A stretch of DNA of 64,000 bases, from NCBI GenBank assembly GCA_002295635.1, contig DBHK01000022.1:1-64000 (forward strand), written 5' to 3'. Each line of letters opens with the position of its first letter. Within the stretch, counting starts at the first letter, position 1. The translations under genes were made by a program, and so were the position numbers. The stretch is from UBA830 sp002295635 (GTDB lineage: Bacteria; Pseudomonadota; Alphaproteobacteria; MPNO01; UBA830). The notes below the pieces were generated by a model. That model was not told the origin of the DNA, did not search any database, and worked only from the letters and a program-made list of their open reading frames with translations. Of the stretch, positions 35,828 to 43,987 are shown one piece after another.

Positions 35828-36538
35828 ATGCCGACAAAGAAGTTAACTCCGGATCACCAACGAGTCCTCTATGGACGCCGCTGCGGACGACGTCTGCGCG
35901 CAGGTCAGAAAGCTTTGGTCAAAAACCTACTACCGAAACTGGAAATTGACCCGCTGCTAACGGCACCATTCGATCCGCCGGCCTGTTTTGGGGCAGGAAT
36001 AGAAGATTATTGGCTAGAAATCGGGTTTGGCAGCGGTGAGCACCTCGCTTGGCAGGCTGAAAACCATCCTCGTGTCGGAATTGTCGGCTGCGAACCGTTT
36101 ATGAACGGCGTAGTAAAGCTTCTGTCAAGAGTTCGTGACGCCGGACTTGATAATGTACGGATCTATCGAGACGATGCGCGGATACTGGTTGAGAGACTTC
36201 CAGAAAGCTCATTGGGGCGAGCCTTTATACTCTTTCCAGACCCTTGGCCCAAAGTGCGACACCATAAGAGGAGAGTTATTTGCATGAAGTTTCTTAGCCA
36301 TCTGGCTAGCGCACTTCGGGACGAGAGCGAACTTCGAGTAGCTACCGACCATGCGGGATATCTCGAATGGATCCTTTGGCATCTCCGTGGCCATCAGGAT
36401 TTTGCCTGGCACGCATCAAAGCCGGGAGATTGGCAAGAAAGACCTAATGACTGGCCCTCGACACGCTATCAGGAGAAGGCAATCGCCGCTGCCCGTAAGT
36501 GCACCTTTTTAACTTATATCCGACGATCCCGGCTTTAA
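35828..36538 (+). CDS. trmB: tRNA (guanine-N7-)-methyltransferase
   Basis: 236 residues from the ATG at 35828, with an ACAGG site upstream; an in-frame ATG at 35789 lies inside metK and is less likely. The SAM-binding motif is IGFGSGEHLAWQA and the family hallmark FPDPWPKVRHHKRR is intact. It forms m7G46 in the tRNA variable loop using SAM, the product of the preceding gene. An intrinsic terminator 99 bases downstream closes this transcription unit. Confidence 0.95.
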   Translation: MPTKKLTPDHQRVLYGRRCGRRLRAGQKALVKNLLPKLEIDPLLTAPFDPPACFGAGIEDYWLEIGFGSGEHLAWQAENHPRVGIVGCEPFMNGVVKLLSRVRDAGLDNVRIYRDDARILVERLPESSLGRAFILFPDPWPKVRHHKRRVICMKFLSHLASALRDESELRVATDHAGYLEWILWHLRGHQDFAWHASKPGDWQERPNDWPSTRYQEKAIAAARKCTFLTYIRRSRL

Positions 36539-36636
36539 ATTAAAGACAGATAAAAGCTTGCCTTAAACAGTTGTCGCGACTACGTTGATAGCGAAAGACC
36601 ACGCGCCTTTCTGAGGCGGAATAAAATCTTACAAGA

Positions 36637-36658
36637 GTGGGCCTAGCCCACTTTTTTT
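36637..36658 (+). terminator. intrinsic terminator in the trmB-rimP spacer (possible nusA-operon attenuator)
   Basis: GTGGGC (36637-36642) and GCCCAC (36646-36651) form a perfect stem with a three-base CTA loop, extended by A-T pairs, and seven T residues follow. It lies 67 bases before the rimP start. A second small hairpin (CCCTG 36674-36678 with CAGGG 36687-36691) follows in the rimP leader. Confidence 0.88.
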
Positions 36659-36725
36659 ATTGCTTACGGGCTGCCCTGATTTTTTGCAGGGTTATTGGAA
36701 GACTTGGGGAGAAACGGTAGGCCCG

Positions 36726-37232
36726 ATGGATCAGATAGCCTTAGTTGAAAAACTCGTCGAACCTGCACTAGGCGCCTTGGGCTATCATCTCGTCCGAGTT
36801 CGGCTCAGCGGCGGAGAAGACCGTTGTCTACAAATTATGGCAGAACGCATTGATTACGTCGCAATGACCGTCGAGGATTGTGCGATACTCAGCCGAAATA
36901 TCTCTTCGCTACTGGACGCCGAAGATCCGATTAACGAGGCCTATACGCTAGAAGTAAGTTCACCAGGTATTGACCGCCCACTTGTTAGGTTAGCAGATTA
37001 TGATCGTTTTGCCGGCTTTGACGCACGGTTGGAGAGCAAGGTTGCAGTGTTAGACCGGATGAAATTCAACGGTATTCTCAAGGGGATAGACGGCGACGAT
37101 ATATTGATTGATGTCGACGGGGAGATTTATGAAATTCCGTTTGCCAGTATCCATCGAGCGAAACTTCTTCTGACAGATGAGCTGATAGCTGCCAGTCAGA
37201 ATTCTCATAAAAGTCAAAACGCCTTAAGGTAA
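36726..37232 (+). CDS. rimP: ribosome maturation factor RimP
   Basis: 168 residues from the ATG at 36726, giving MDQIALVEKLVEPALGALGY, the usual RimP opening. An in-frame TTG at 36660 would start inside the terminator tail. The N-terminal alpha/beta domain has YTLEVSSPGIDRPL, and a C-terminal SH3-like barrel follows. RimP assists 30S assembly. It is the first gene of the rimP-nusA-ylxR-infB-rbfA-truB-rpsO-pnp block. Confidence 0.93.
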   Translation: MDQIALVEKLVEPALGALGYHLVRVRLSGGEDRCLQIMAERIDYVAMTVEDCAILSRNISSLLDAEDPINEAYTLEVSSPGIDRPLVRLADYDRFAGFDARLESKVAVLDRMKFNGILKGIDGDDILIDVDGEIYEIPFASIHRAKLLLTDELIAASQNSHKSQNALR

Positions 37233-37245
37233 CGAAAGAACGATT

Positions 37246-38841
37246 ATGGTTGATATGGAGAATATTCCTGTTGCTGGGTACGACCGGCTCGAACTATTGC
37301 AGATAGCTGACGCGGTCGCGAGGGAAAAGTCGATCGAGGCTGAGGAAGTATTGGTTGCAATGGAAATGGCGATCCAGAAAGCTGCGAGGTCAAAGTACGG
37401 ACTAGAACATGATGTTCGCGCTGAGATTGACCGCAAAAGCGGCGATATTAGGTTGGCTCGCTACCTCGAAGTTGTCGAAGAAATAGAAAATGAGACCACG
37501 CAGGTCACAGTCGATGAAGCGGCGAACATGCAGAAAGGGGCTGCTGTTGGGGATTTTATCGTGGACTCGCTGCCGCCGATTGATTTCGGGCGCATAGCCG
37601 CGCAGACCGCCAAGCAGGTTATCGTCCAGAAAGTGCGTGAAGCCGAACGCAAACGCCAATACGAAGAGTATAAGGATAGAGTTACCGAGATAGTTAATGG
37701 CATCGTCAAACGCACCGAGTTCGGTAATATCACTGTGGATCTGGGGCGTGCCGAAGGCGTGATCCGGCGCGATGAGTCGATACCAAGGGAATCTTTGCGG
37801 CCTGGCGACCGTGTACGTGCCTACATTTATGACGTGCGCGAAGAGCTTCGAGGCCCTCAGATTTTTTTATCGCGCAGTCATCCTCAGTTTATGGCGCGGC
37901 TATTCGCCCAAGAAGTCCCCGAAATTTACGATGGTATCATCGAGATCAAATCGGTTGCACGCGACCCGGGTAGTCGCGCTAAAATTGCCGTGCTTTCCAA
38001 CGATTCAAGTATCGATCCGGTCGGCGCCTGTGTTGGTATGCGTGGTAGCCGCGTTCAGGCGGTCGTTGGAGAATTACAGGGAGAAAAAATTGATATCATC
38101 CAGTGGTCGCCCGACCCAGCAACCTTCATCGTCAATGGGCTTGCCCCAGCGGAGGTGACCAAAGTTGTTTTAGATGAAGAGCAACAGAAGATCGAAGTTG
38201 TCGTACCTGACGAACAGTTAAGTCTCGCAATTGGCCGAAGAGGCCAGAACGTCCGATTGGCTTCCCAACTCACCCAGTGGGACATCATGATATTGACCGA
38301 GGACGAAGAATCAGAACGTAGACAGGATGAGTTCAATTCCCGGTCTCAAATGTTTATCGACGGGTTGGACGTCGATGACGTTCTTGCTCATTTGCTGGTA
38401 ACCGAGGGATTTTCGAGTATCGAGGAGGTTGCCTACGTACCAATTGAGGATCTTTTGTCGATCGAGGGATTTGATGAAGAGATCGCAGAAGAGCTCCGTA
38501 ATCGTGCGAATATCTTTCTGACAGAGCAAGAGGAACGTCTGACCGAGGAACGAAAATCACTTAGCGTTGAAGATGATGTCGCAACCATTCCAGGTTTGAC
38601 TCCCCAGATGCTGGTTACTCTAGGTGAAGCTGGGATCAGGACACTCGACGATCTTGGCGATCTCGCTACGGACGAACTTATAGATGCGGGAAACCGAGAG
38701 GGCGAGGGCCGAGGAATTCTGGCGGATTATGGTCTGGATGAAGACCAAGCCAATGAAATAATCATGGCTGCCCGTGCCCACTGGTTCGAAGATGAGGAAG
38801 AGCCCGCGGATGAGATCGCGGAAAGTGTTGAGCCGAGCTGA
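37246..38841 (+). CDS. nusA: transcription termination/antitermination factor NusA
   Basis: 531 residues with all expected parts: an N-terminal RNA polymerase-binding domain, an S1 domain (about 140-200, VKRTEFGNITVDLGRAEGVI), KH1 and KH2 (GACVGMRGSRVQAVVGEL; LAIGRRGQNVRLASQL), and two acidic C-terminal helical repeats (about 370-430 and 440-515). It modulates pausing, intrinsic termination and antitermination. The gene lies 13 bases after rimP and nine before ylxR. Confidence 0.97.
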   Translation: MVDMENIPVAGYDRLELLQIADAVAREKSIEAEEVLVAMEMAIQKAARSKYGLEHDVRAEIDRKSGDIRLARYLEVVEEIENETTQVTVDEAANMQKGAAVGDFIVDSLPPIDFGRIAAQTAKQVIVQKVREAERKRQYEEYKDRVTEIVNGIVKRTEFGNITVDLGRAEGVIRRDESIPRESLRPGDRVRAYIYDVREELRGPQIFLSRSHPQFMARLFAQEVPEIYDGIIEIKSVARDPGSRAKIAVLSNDSSIDPVGACVGMRGSRVQAVVGELQGEKIDIIQWSPDPATFIVNGLAPAEVTKVVLDEEQQKIEVVVPDEQLSLAIGRRGQNVRLASQLTQWDIMILTEDEESERRQDEFNSRSQMFIDGLDVDDVLAHLLVTEGFSSIEEVAYVPIEDLLSIEGFDEEIAEELRNRANIFLTEQEERLTEERKSLSVEDDVATIPGLTPQMLVTLGEAGIRTLDDLGDLATDELIDAGNREGEGRGILADYGLDEDQANEIIMAARAHWFEDEEEPADEIAESVEPS

Positions 38842-38850
38842 GCGGATAAG

Positions 38851-39471
38851 ATGATAAAATTGGCCGAAGATATGTCGGAACGGCGTTGTATTTACACTAA
38901 TAAGTCAGGCGCGCGTGATCTTTTGATCCGTTTCGTAATTTCGCCCAATGGTGAGGTAGTGCCCGATCTAGAGGAGAAGTTGCCCGGTCGTGGATTGTGG
39001 TTAACTGCACGCGCAGATATAGTACGTAGAGCGTGCACCGAGAATTTATTTTCAAAGGTGGCCAGGCGAAACGTCTTTGTTCCATTGGATCTAGCCGATA
39101 GGTTGGTGTCCCTCTTGGACAGGCGTTGTATGGAAATGATCGCGTTGGCACGTCGTTCTGGGAGGGCAATATCAGGATTCGAGAAAGTGCTTGGAGCGCT
39201 GGAATCCGGAGATGTTTCTATATTGGTGGAAGCGACTGATGGCGCTGATCACGGTCGGGAAAAGATAGGTCGCAAAGCGGCCGGTGTAGAAATTTTGTCC
39301 CTATGGACCGCAGGTCAAATGGGCGGGCCTTTCGGGCGTGAACGGGTGGTTCATATCGCTGTTCTCGCCGGCGGGCTGGCAAAGAGGCTTATCCGCGAAG
39401 GGCGGCGGTTGGAAGGTTTGCGAAGAGAAAACGTCGTTAATGGCGTGCGACTAAAGTTGCAGGAAAGCTGA
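38851..39471 (+). CDS. ylxR: YlxR RNA-binding protein with L7Ae-like C-terminal domain
   Basis: 206 residues. The DUF448/YlxR domain is at the N-terminus (ERRCIYTNKSGARDLLIRF, then LPGRGLWLTARADIV). The second half (LVSLLDRRCMEMIALARRSG, SILVEATDGADHG) resembles an L7Ae/L30e RNA-binding fold, the fused form common in Alphaproteobacteria. Its place between nusA and infB is conserved across bacteria. The true start may be the inner methionine at about residue 8. Confidence 0.9.
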   Translation: MIKLAEDMSERRCIYTNKSGARDLLIRFVISPNGEVVPDLEEKLPGRGLWLTARADIVRRACTENLFSKVARRNVFVPLDLADRLVSLLDRRCMEMIALARRSGRAISGFEKVLGALESGDVSILVEATDGADHGREKIGRKAAGVEILSLWTAGQMGGPFGRERVVHIAVLAGGLAKRLIREGRRLEGLRRENVVNGVRLKLQES

Positions 39472-39477
39472 CGGAAT

Positions 39478-42054
39478 ATGACTGATCAAAAAGAAACCGA
39501 CGGCAAGAAAAAGAAACTTTCACTCTCCCGCCCTGGCAAGTTGGAGTTGAATAAGACGGTTGATGCGGGCCAGGTTCGACAGAGTTTCAGCCACGGGCGC
39601 ACAAAGTCAGTTTCTGTAGAGGTTCGGCGCAAGCGGACATTCAAGCAAGCGGACGACGGTGCGATGACTGAAGTACGTGATGCACCGATAATCACGGAAG
39701 AATTGCCGCCCGAGCCTACCAATCCGATTAGTCCCGAAGAAGAAGCGCCCGCGGCACCGGTCCGGACCCTAACAGATCAGGAGCGTGCTACCCGGATGCG
39801 GGCATTGGAGGGTGCTCTTCAGACTGAGACAGACATGGCTGAGAACCGTGCCGAACGAGAGGCAATGGAAACTCGCCGCCGTGATGAAGAAAAACGCCAG
39901 CGCGAGCTCGAGGAAGAGCGCCGTAAGGAAGAAGAGGTTCGACGGCGCGCGGAAGATGAGGAACGCCGCAAGCTTGAGGAGGAGGCCTCTCGTCGCGCCA
40001 AAGAACAGGCAGCGCGGCTGGAAGCTGCCGAAAATAAAGCTAGTGATACGGGTAAGCCGAAAGGCAAGGCCAAAGCCGAGACGCGGTTGAATGACGAGGA
40101 AGAATCTAAAAGACTTGGTCGTGCCGATGCACGTAAACCTGCAACTCGCCGCGGCGATGATCGACGCCGTGGTGGGAAGCTTACTATTTCGCAGGCGCTA
40201 AACGATGAAGAACGTCAACGTTCCCTCGCATCAGTGCGGCGGCGGCGCGAAAGAGAGAAACGCGCGTCAACCGGACCTAAGGAGTCGGTCAAGGTTTTCC
40301 GAGAGGTTACGATCCCAGAAACAATTACTGTCCAAGAATTGGCGAATCGGATGACCGAGCGTGCTGGTGACGTGATCAAGGCACTCATGAGCAATGGTAT
40401 CATGGCGACGATTACGGAGACGATCGATGCGGAAACTGCCGAACTTTTGGTGACTGAATTCGGGCATACGCCGCGCCGCGTGTCTGAAGCCGACGTTGAA
40501 ATTGGCCTTAAAGGCGATGACGACGAAGACGAAAACCTACTGCAGCGCCCGCCTGTCGTAACGATCATGGGTCATGTCGATCATGGAAAGACATCCCTGC
40601 TCGATGCACTACGTGCCTCCGATGTCGCGGCGGGAGAGGCCGGCGGCATAACTCAGCATATTGGTGCTTACCAAGTGGAGATCGAAAGCGGTGACAAAAT
40701 CACTTTTCTCGATACTCCCGGTCATGAAGCCTTCACTTCAATGAGGTCGCGGGGAGCAAATGCTACCGATATTGTGGTGCTCGTTGTGGCTGCCGATGAC
40801 GGTATAATGCCGCAGACAGTGGAAGCCATTGATCATGCTAGGGCCGCAGAGGTTCCGATCATTGTCGCCATCAATAAAATTGACCGTCCCGATGCCGATG
40901 CGGATCGAGTACGCAACGAACTGCTATCTCACGAACTTGTGGTTGAAAGCATGGGCGGTGATGTTCTTGCCGTCGAAGTTTCCGCTTTAGAAAAAACCAA
41001 TCTTGATAAACTCATGGAAGCCATAGTGCTGCAGGCTGAGATTCTAGAAATCAAGGCTAATCCTGACCGTAACGCCGAAGGAGTAGTTGTCGAAGCTAAG
41101 GTCGAAACGGGTCGCGGATCCGTCGCTACAGTTCTTGTTAAACGCGGTACGCTGAAAGTCGGCGAAATCGTTGTTGCAGGTGCGCAGTGGGGCAAAGTTC
41201 GTGCCCTGCTGGATTACGACGGGAAGCAGATTAAATCCGCTGGCCCGTCAACTCCCGCAGAAATTCTTGGACTTGGAGGCACGCCTGATGCCGGAGACGA
41301 ATTTTCAGTCGTTGAGAACGAGGCGCGAGCCCGCGAAATCACCGAGTTCCGTCGGCGCCGTGAACGTGATGCCAAGGTTCAGGCCGGCGCCCGGGGTACG
41401 TTGGACGAGATGTTCAGCCAGATTCAGGCAGGTGAGGTTAAGGAGATACCTATTGTCGTGAAGGCGGATGTTCAGGGTTCGGTCGAGGCCATTGTCCAGA
41501 GCGCCCAAAATCTCAGCAATGATGAAGTGTCAGTGCGGGTGCTGCATACCGGTGTAGGAGGCATCAACGAATCTGATATCACTTTGGCTAAGGCATCTAA
41601 CGCGATGATGGTAGGGTTTAATGTTCGTGCTAACGCGCAGGCTCGCCAACTCGCGGAGGCCGAAGGTCTCGACATTCGTTACTACGCGATCATCTACGAT
41701 TTGGTTGACGACCTAAAATCAATGCTGACCGGAATGCTGGCTCCTCAGATCCGCGAAACCTTCCTTGGAAATGCCGCTATTAAGGAAGTGTTCACCATCA
41801 CTAAGGTGGGCCGTGTCGCCGGTTGTGAGGTCACTGAGGGTGTGGTGCGGCGCGGTAGCAGCGTGCGTCTGCTTCGAGATGATGTTGTCATCCACGAGGG
41901 TACGCTGTCGACTCTTAAGCGCTTTAAGGATGAAGTCCGAGAAGTGACCCAGGGTTTCGAGTGCGGAATGGCGTTTGAGAATTACCAGGATATAAAGGAT
42001 GGTGATGTGATCGAATGTTTCGATGTCGAGGAAATCGCGCGAACACTCGATTGA
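39478..42054 (+). CDS. infB: translation initiation factor IF-2
   Basis: 858 residues. A variable N-terminal region carries a long charged helix rich in E, R and K (about residues 115-190), then an IF2_N domain. The GTPase has G1 GHVDHGKT at about 365-372, G3 DTPGHEAF from about 412 and G4 NKID from about 466. Domains II, III and C2 for fMet-tRNA binding follow. It delivers initiator tRNA to the 30S subunit. Only six bases separate it from ylxR. Confidence 0.98.
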   Translation: MTDQKETDGKKKKLSLSRPGKLELNKTVDAGQVRQSFSHGRTKSVSVEVRRKRTFKQADDGAMTEVRDAPIITEELPPEPTNPISPEEEAPAAPVRTLTDQERATRMRALEGALQTETDMAENRAEREAMETRRRDEEKRQRELEEERRKEEEVRRRAEDEERRKLEEEASRRAKEQAARLEAAENKASDTGKPKGKAKAETRLNDEEESKRLGRADARKPATRRGDDRRRGGKLTISQALNDEERQRSLASVRRRREREKRASTGPKESVKVFREVTIPETITVQELANRMTERAGDVIKALMSNGIMATITETIDAETAELLVTEFGHTPRRVSEADVEIGLKGDDDEDENLLQRPPVVTIMGHVDHGKTSLLDALRASDVAAGEAGGITQHIGAYQVEIESGDKITFLDTPGHEAFTSMRSRGANATDIVVLVVAADDGIMPQTVEAIDHARAAEVPIIVAINKIDRPDADADRVRNELLSHELVVESMGGDVLAVEVSALEKTNLDKLMEAIVLQAEILEIKANPDRNAEGVVVEAKVETGRGSVATVLVKRGTLKVGEIVVAGAQWGKVRALLDYDGKQIKSAGPSTPAEILGLGGTPDAGDEFSVVENEARAREITEFRRRRERDAKVQAGARGTLDEMFSQIQAGEVKEIPIVVKADVQGSVEAIVQSAQNLSNDEVSVRVLHTGVGGINESDITLAKASNAMMVGFNVRANAQARQLAEAEGLDIRYYAIIYDLVDDLKSMLTGMLAPQIRETFLGNAAIKEVFTITKVGRVAGCEVTEGVVRRGSSVRLLRDDVVIHEGTLSTLKRFKDEVREVTQGFECGMAFENYQDIKDGDVIECFDVEEIARTLD

Positions 42055-42114
42055 GTTAGATCTGCTGGCTCGATCTGGCACTGCCCTCGCCAAGGGCGTT
42101 AAAGAGAGGTCATA

Positions 42115-42540
42115 ATGAAGCGCGGTGAATCCAAATCCCGCAGCCAGCGGCAGTTACGTGTCGGTGAAGTCATTCGGCATGCGCTGTCGCAGATGCTTAA
42201 TCTCGGTGAAGCCCACGATCCGGGTCTCGATGGCGTGTCGATCACCGTTACCGAAGTGCAAATCAGCCCTGATCTGAGTAACGCCACTGCGTTCGTGATG
42301 CCGCTGGGTGGAGCCGATGCAGACCCTATCCTAGAAAGTCTGAATCGAGCGGCGCCGTTTTTCCGCCGCCGAATCGCGGCACAGATCAATATGCGGCGTC
42401 TGCCTACTTTGTATTTTCAGTTGGACGAGAGTTTTGATAACGCTAGCCATATCGGCTCGCTTCTGCGGTCTCCGGCCGTCGCCGTGGATGTGGACGGCGA
42501 CCTAGAAGATGTCAGCGGCGCCAGTGACGATGAGCCGTAG
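42115..42540 (+). CDS. rbfA: ribosome-binding factor A
   Basis: 141-residue KH-fold protein for late 30S maturation. RSQRQLRVGEVIRHALSQML at the start and the ITVTEVQISPDLSNATAFV strand are typical. AGAGAGGT upstream is a strong ribosome site. The acidic C-terminal tail (DVDGDLEDVSGASDDE) is usual for alphaproteobacterial RbfA. The stop overlaps the beginning of truB. Confidence 0.95.
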   Translation: MKRGESKSRSQRQLRVGEVIRHALSQMLNLGEAHDPGLDGVSITVTEVQISPDLSNATAFVMPLGGADADPILESLNRAAPFFRRRIAAQINMRRLPTLYFQLDESFDNASHIGSLLRSPAVAVDVDGDLEDVSGASDDEP

Positions 42541-43501
42541 CCGAAAGGGCCGGCCGGTAAATGGCTGGCTAGCAGTCGACAAAGCGATTGGGTTCTCTTC
42601 TATGCAGGTGGTAGGGCGCGTCCGCAATCTGCTCGATGCTCAAAAAGCCGGTCATGCCGGGACCCTGGACCCCCTTGCCAGCGGCGTATTGCCAATAGCG
42701 TTGGGCGAGGCAACGAAAACGGTCCCCTACGTAATGGAAAGCGTTAAGACCTATAAATTTACAGCTTGTTTCGGGGAAGGCCGCGATACCGATGATCTCG
42801 AGGGTCGAGTTTTTGAGACCAGTGATCGCCGACCTGACGATAGCGAAATTCAGTATGCGCTTAGAAACTTTACGGGTGTGATTTCCCAGGTGCCGCCCTT
42901 GTATTCGGCGATAAAAATCGGAGGGCAGCGATCGTATAAACGAGCCCGTGCGGGTGAAGCTGAATTACCGGCTGCCCGACCTGTGGAAGTAAGCCGTTTA
43001 GAGCTTGTGGACCGACCGGATCCTGATCACGCGGTGTTTGAAGTTGATTGCGGTAAAGGGACATATATCCGTAGCCTTGCCCGCGATCTTGGTAAGGTTC
43101 TCGGAACAGTGGCACACGTGTCGGAATTGCGCCGCACGCGGTGTGGGCCATTCCATGAAAAAGATGCGATTTCTCTGGATACATTAGCGGGATCCGTGCT
43201 ATGTGCCCCTCCGCAAGAAAGTTTACTAGATGTTATGACCGCGCTGGACGACATCCCGGCGCTGGCCATGACGGCAACCCAGGCTCGATATCTGCGTCAT
43301 GGACGCGCGGTGCGGGTGCGGAGCGGCAGCGCGATCTTCGTCGATGGTACCCAGTTGGATACCATATGTGATGGGGATGTGTTGTGTGCCATGTCAGGGG
43401 ATACCCCGGTCGCGCTCGCCCGTCTCGAAGGAGAGGAAATTCGGCCGTTGAGGGTTTTTAACCTTGAAGGCGCTTCTAAAGAAAGCGCGGAAATGGAGTA
43501 G
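42530..43501 (+). CDS. truB: tRNA pseudouridine(55) synthase
   Basis: 323 residues from the ATG at 42530, which overlaps rbfA by 11 bases; an earlier in-frame start lies deeper inside rbfA. The catalytic aspartate is in GHAGTLDPLASGVLP; YKFTACFGEGRDTDDLEG and the GTYIRSLARDLG motif are intact. It makes pseudouridine 55 in the T loop of tRNAs. It is followed after three bases by rpsO. Confidence 0.96.
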   Translation: MSRSRKGRPVNGWLAVDKAIGFSSMQVVGRVRNLLDAQKAGHAGTLDPLASGVLPIALGEATKTVPYVMESVKTYKFTACFGEGRDTDDLEGRVFETSDRRPDDSEIQYALRNFTGVISQVPPLYSAIKIGGQRSYKRARAGEAELPAARPVEVSRLELVDRPDPDHAVFEVDCGKGTYIRSLARDLGKVLGTVAHVSELRRTRCGPFHEKDAISLDTLAGSVLCAPPQESLLDVMTALDDIPALAMTATQARYLRHGRAVRVRSGSAIFVDGTQLDTICDGDVLCAMSGDTPVALARLEGEEIRPLRVFNLEGASKESAEME

Positions 43502-43504
43502 AAG

Positions 43505-43774
43505 ATGTCGATTACACAAGAACGCAAAGCGGCGCTTATTGCTGATTATTCAACTGGAGAACATGATACCGGTTCGCCCGAGGTGCAGGTCGCGATTCTG
43601 TCTGAACGTATCGGTAAACTGACTGAGCATTTGAAAGAACATAAAAAGGATTTCCACTCGCGTCGTGGTTTGCTGATGATGGTTGGACAGCGTCGGCGCC
43701 TATTGGACTACCTCAAGCGCAAAGATCACTCGCGCTACGAGACACTGATTGGCCGCTTAGGGCTCCGGCGCTGA
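43505..43774 (+). CDS. rpsO: 30S ribosomal protein S15
   Basis: 89 residues, exact S15 length. It opens MSITQERKAALIADYS and contains HDTGSPEVQVAILSERI, KDFHSRRGLLMMVGQRRRLL and a C-terminal LIGRLGLR. S15 is a primary 16S rRNA binder in the central domain. The ribosome site GGAG lies at the truB stop, so the two are coupled. A hairpin-bearing spacer of about 200 bases leads to pnp. Confidence 0.98.
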   Translation: MSITQERKAALIADYSTGEHDTGSPEVQVAILSERIGKLTEHLKEHKKDFHSRRGLLMMVGQRRRLLDYLKRKDHSRYETLIGRLGLRR

Positions 43775-43844
43775 TCCATAAGCCGATTTGCATTGATGTC
43801 CCGGTTGAGTTCGCAATCCCGCGAAGGGCGATCGGTACATAAAC

Positions 43845-43878
43845 GCAATCGGAAAATTGCTGCGGCCATGGGGGCCGC
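43845..43878 (+). promoter_or_regulatory. paired hairpins in the rpsO-pnp spacer
   Basis: GCAAT (43845-43849) pairs with ATTGC (43856-43860), and directly after it GCGGCC (43862-43867) pairs with GGCCGC (43873-43878). No T-run follows. In E. coli the rpsO-pnp spacer carries an RNase III-cleaved stem through which PNPase represses itself; these could be the equivalent, by position only. Confidence 0.45.
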
Positions 43879-43987
43879 GCGAAGTCCGGCAAGGGTTCGA
43901 ACGCCCGTCGGCCGTATTCTGCAAACAGTGGATGCGAAACCCGGTCTGACCGCGTAGGGCGGCGAACCTGAGGAAGGAATGGAAGAG

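Noticed and set aside
43894..43902. GGTTCGAAC in the rpsO-pnp spacer as part of a tRNA gene
   Set aside because: The flanking bases do not form a T stem or an acceptor stem, and no anticodon arm is found upstream.
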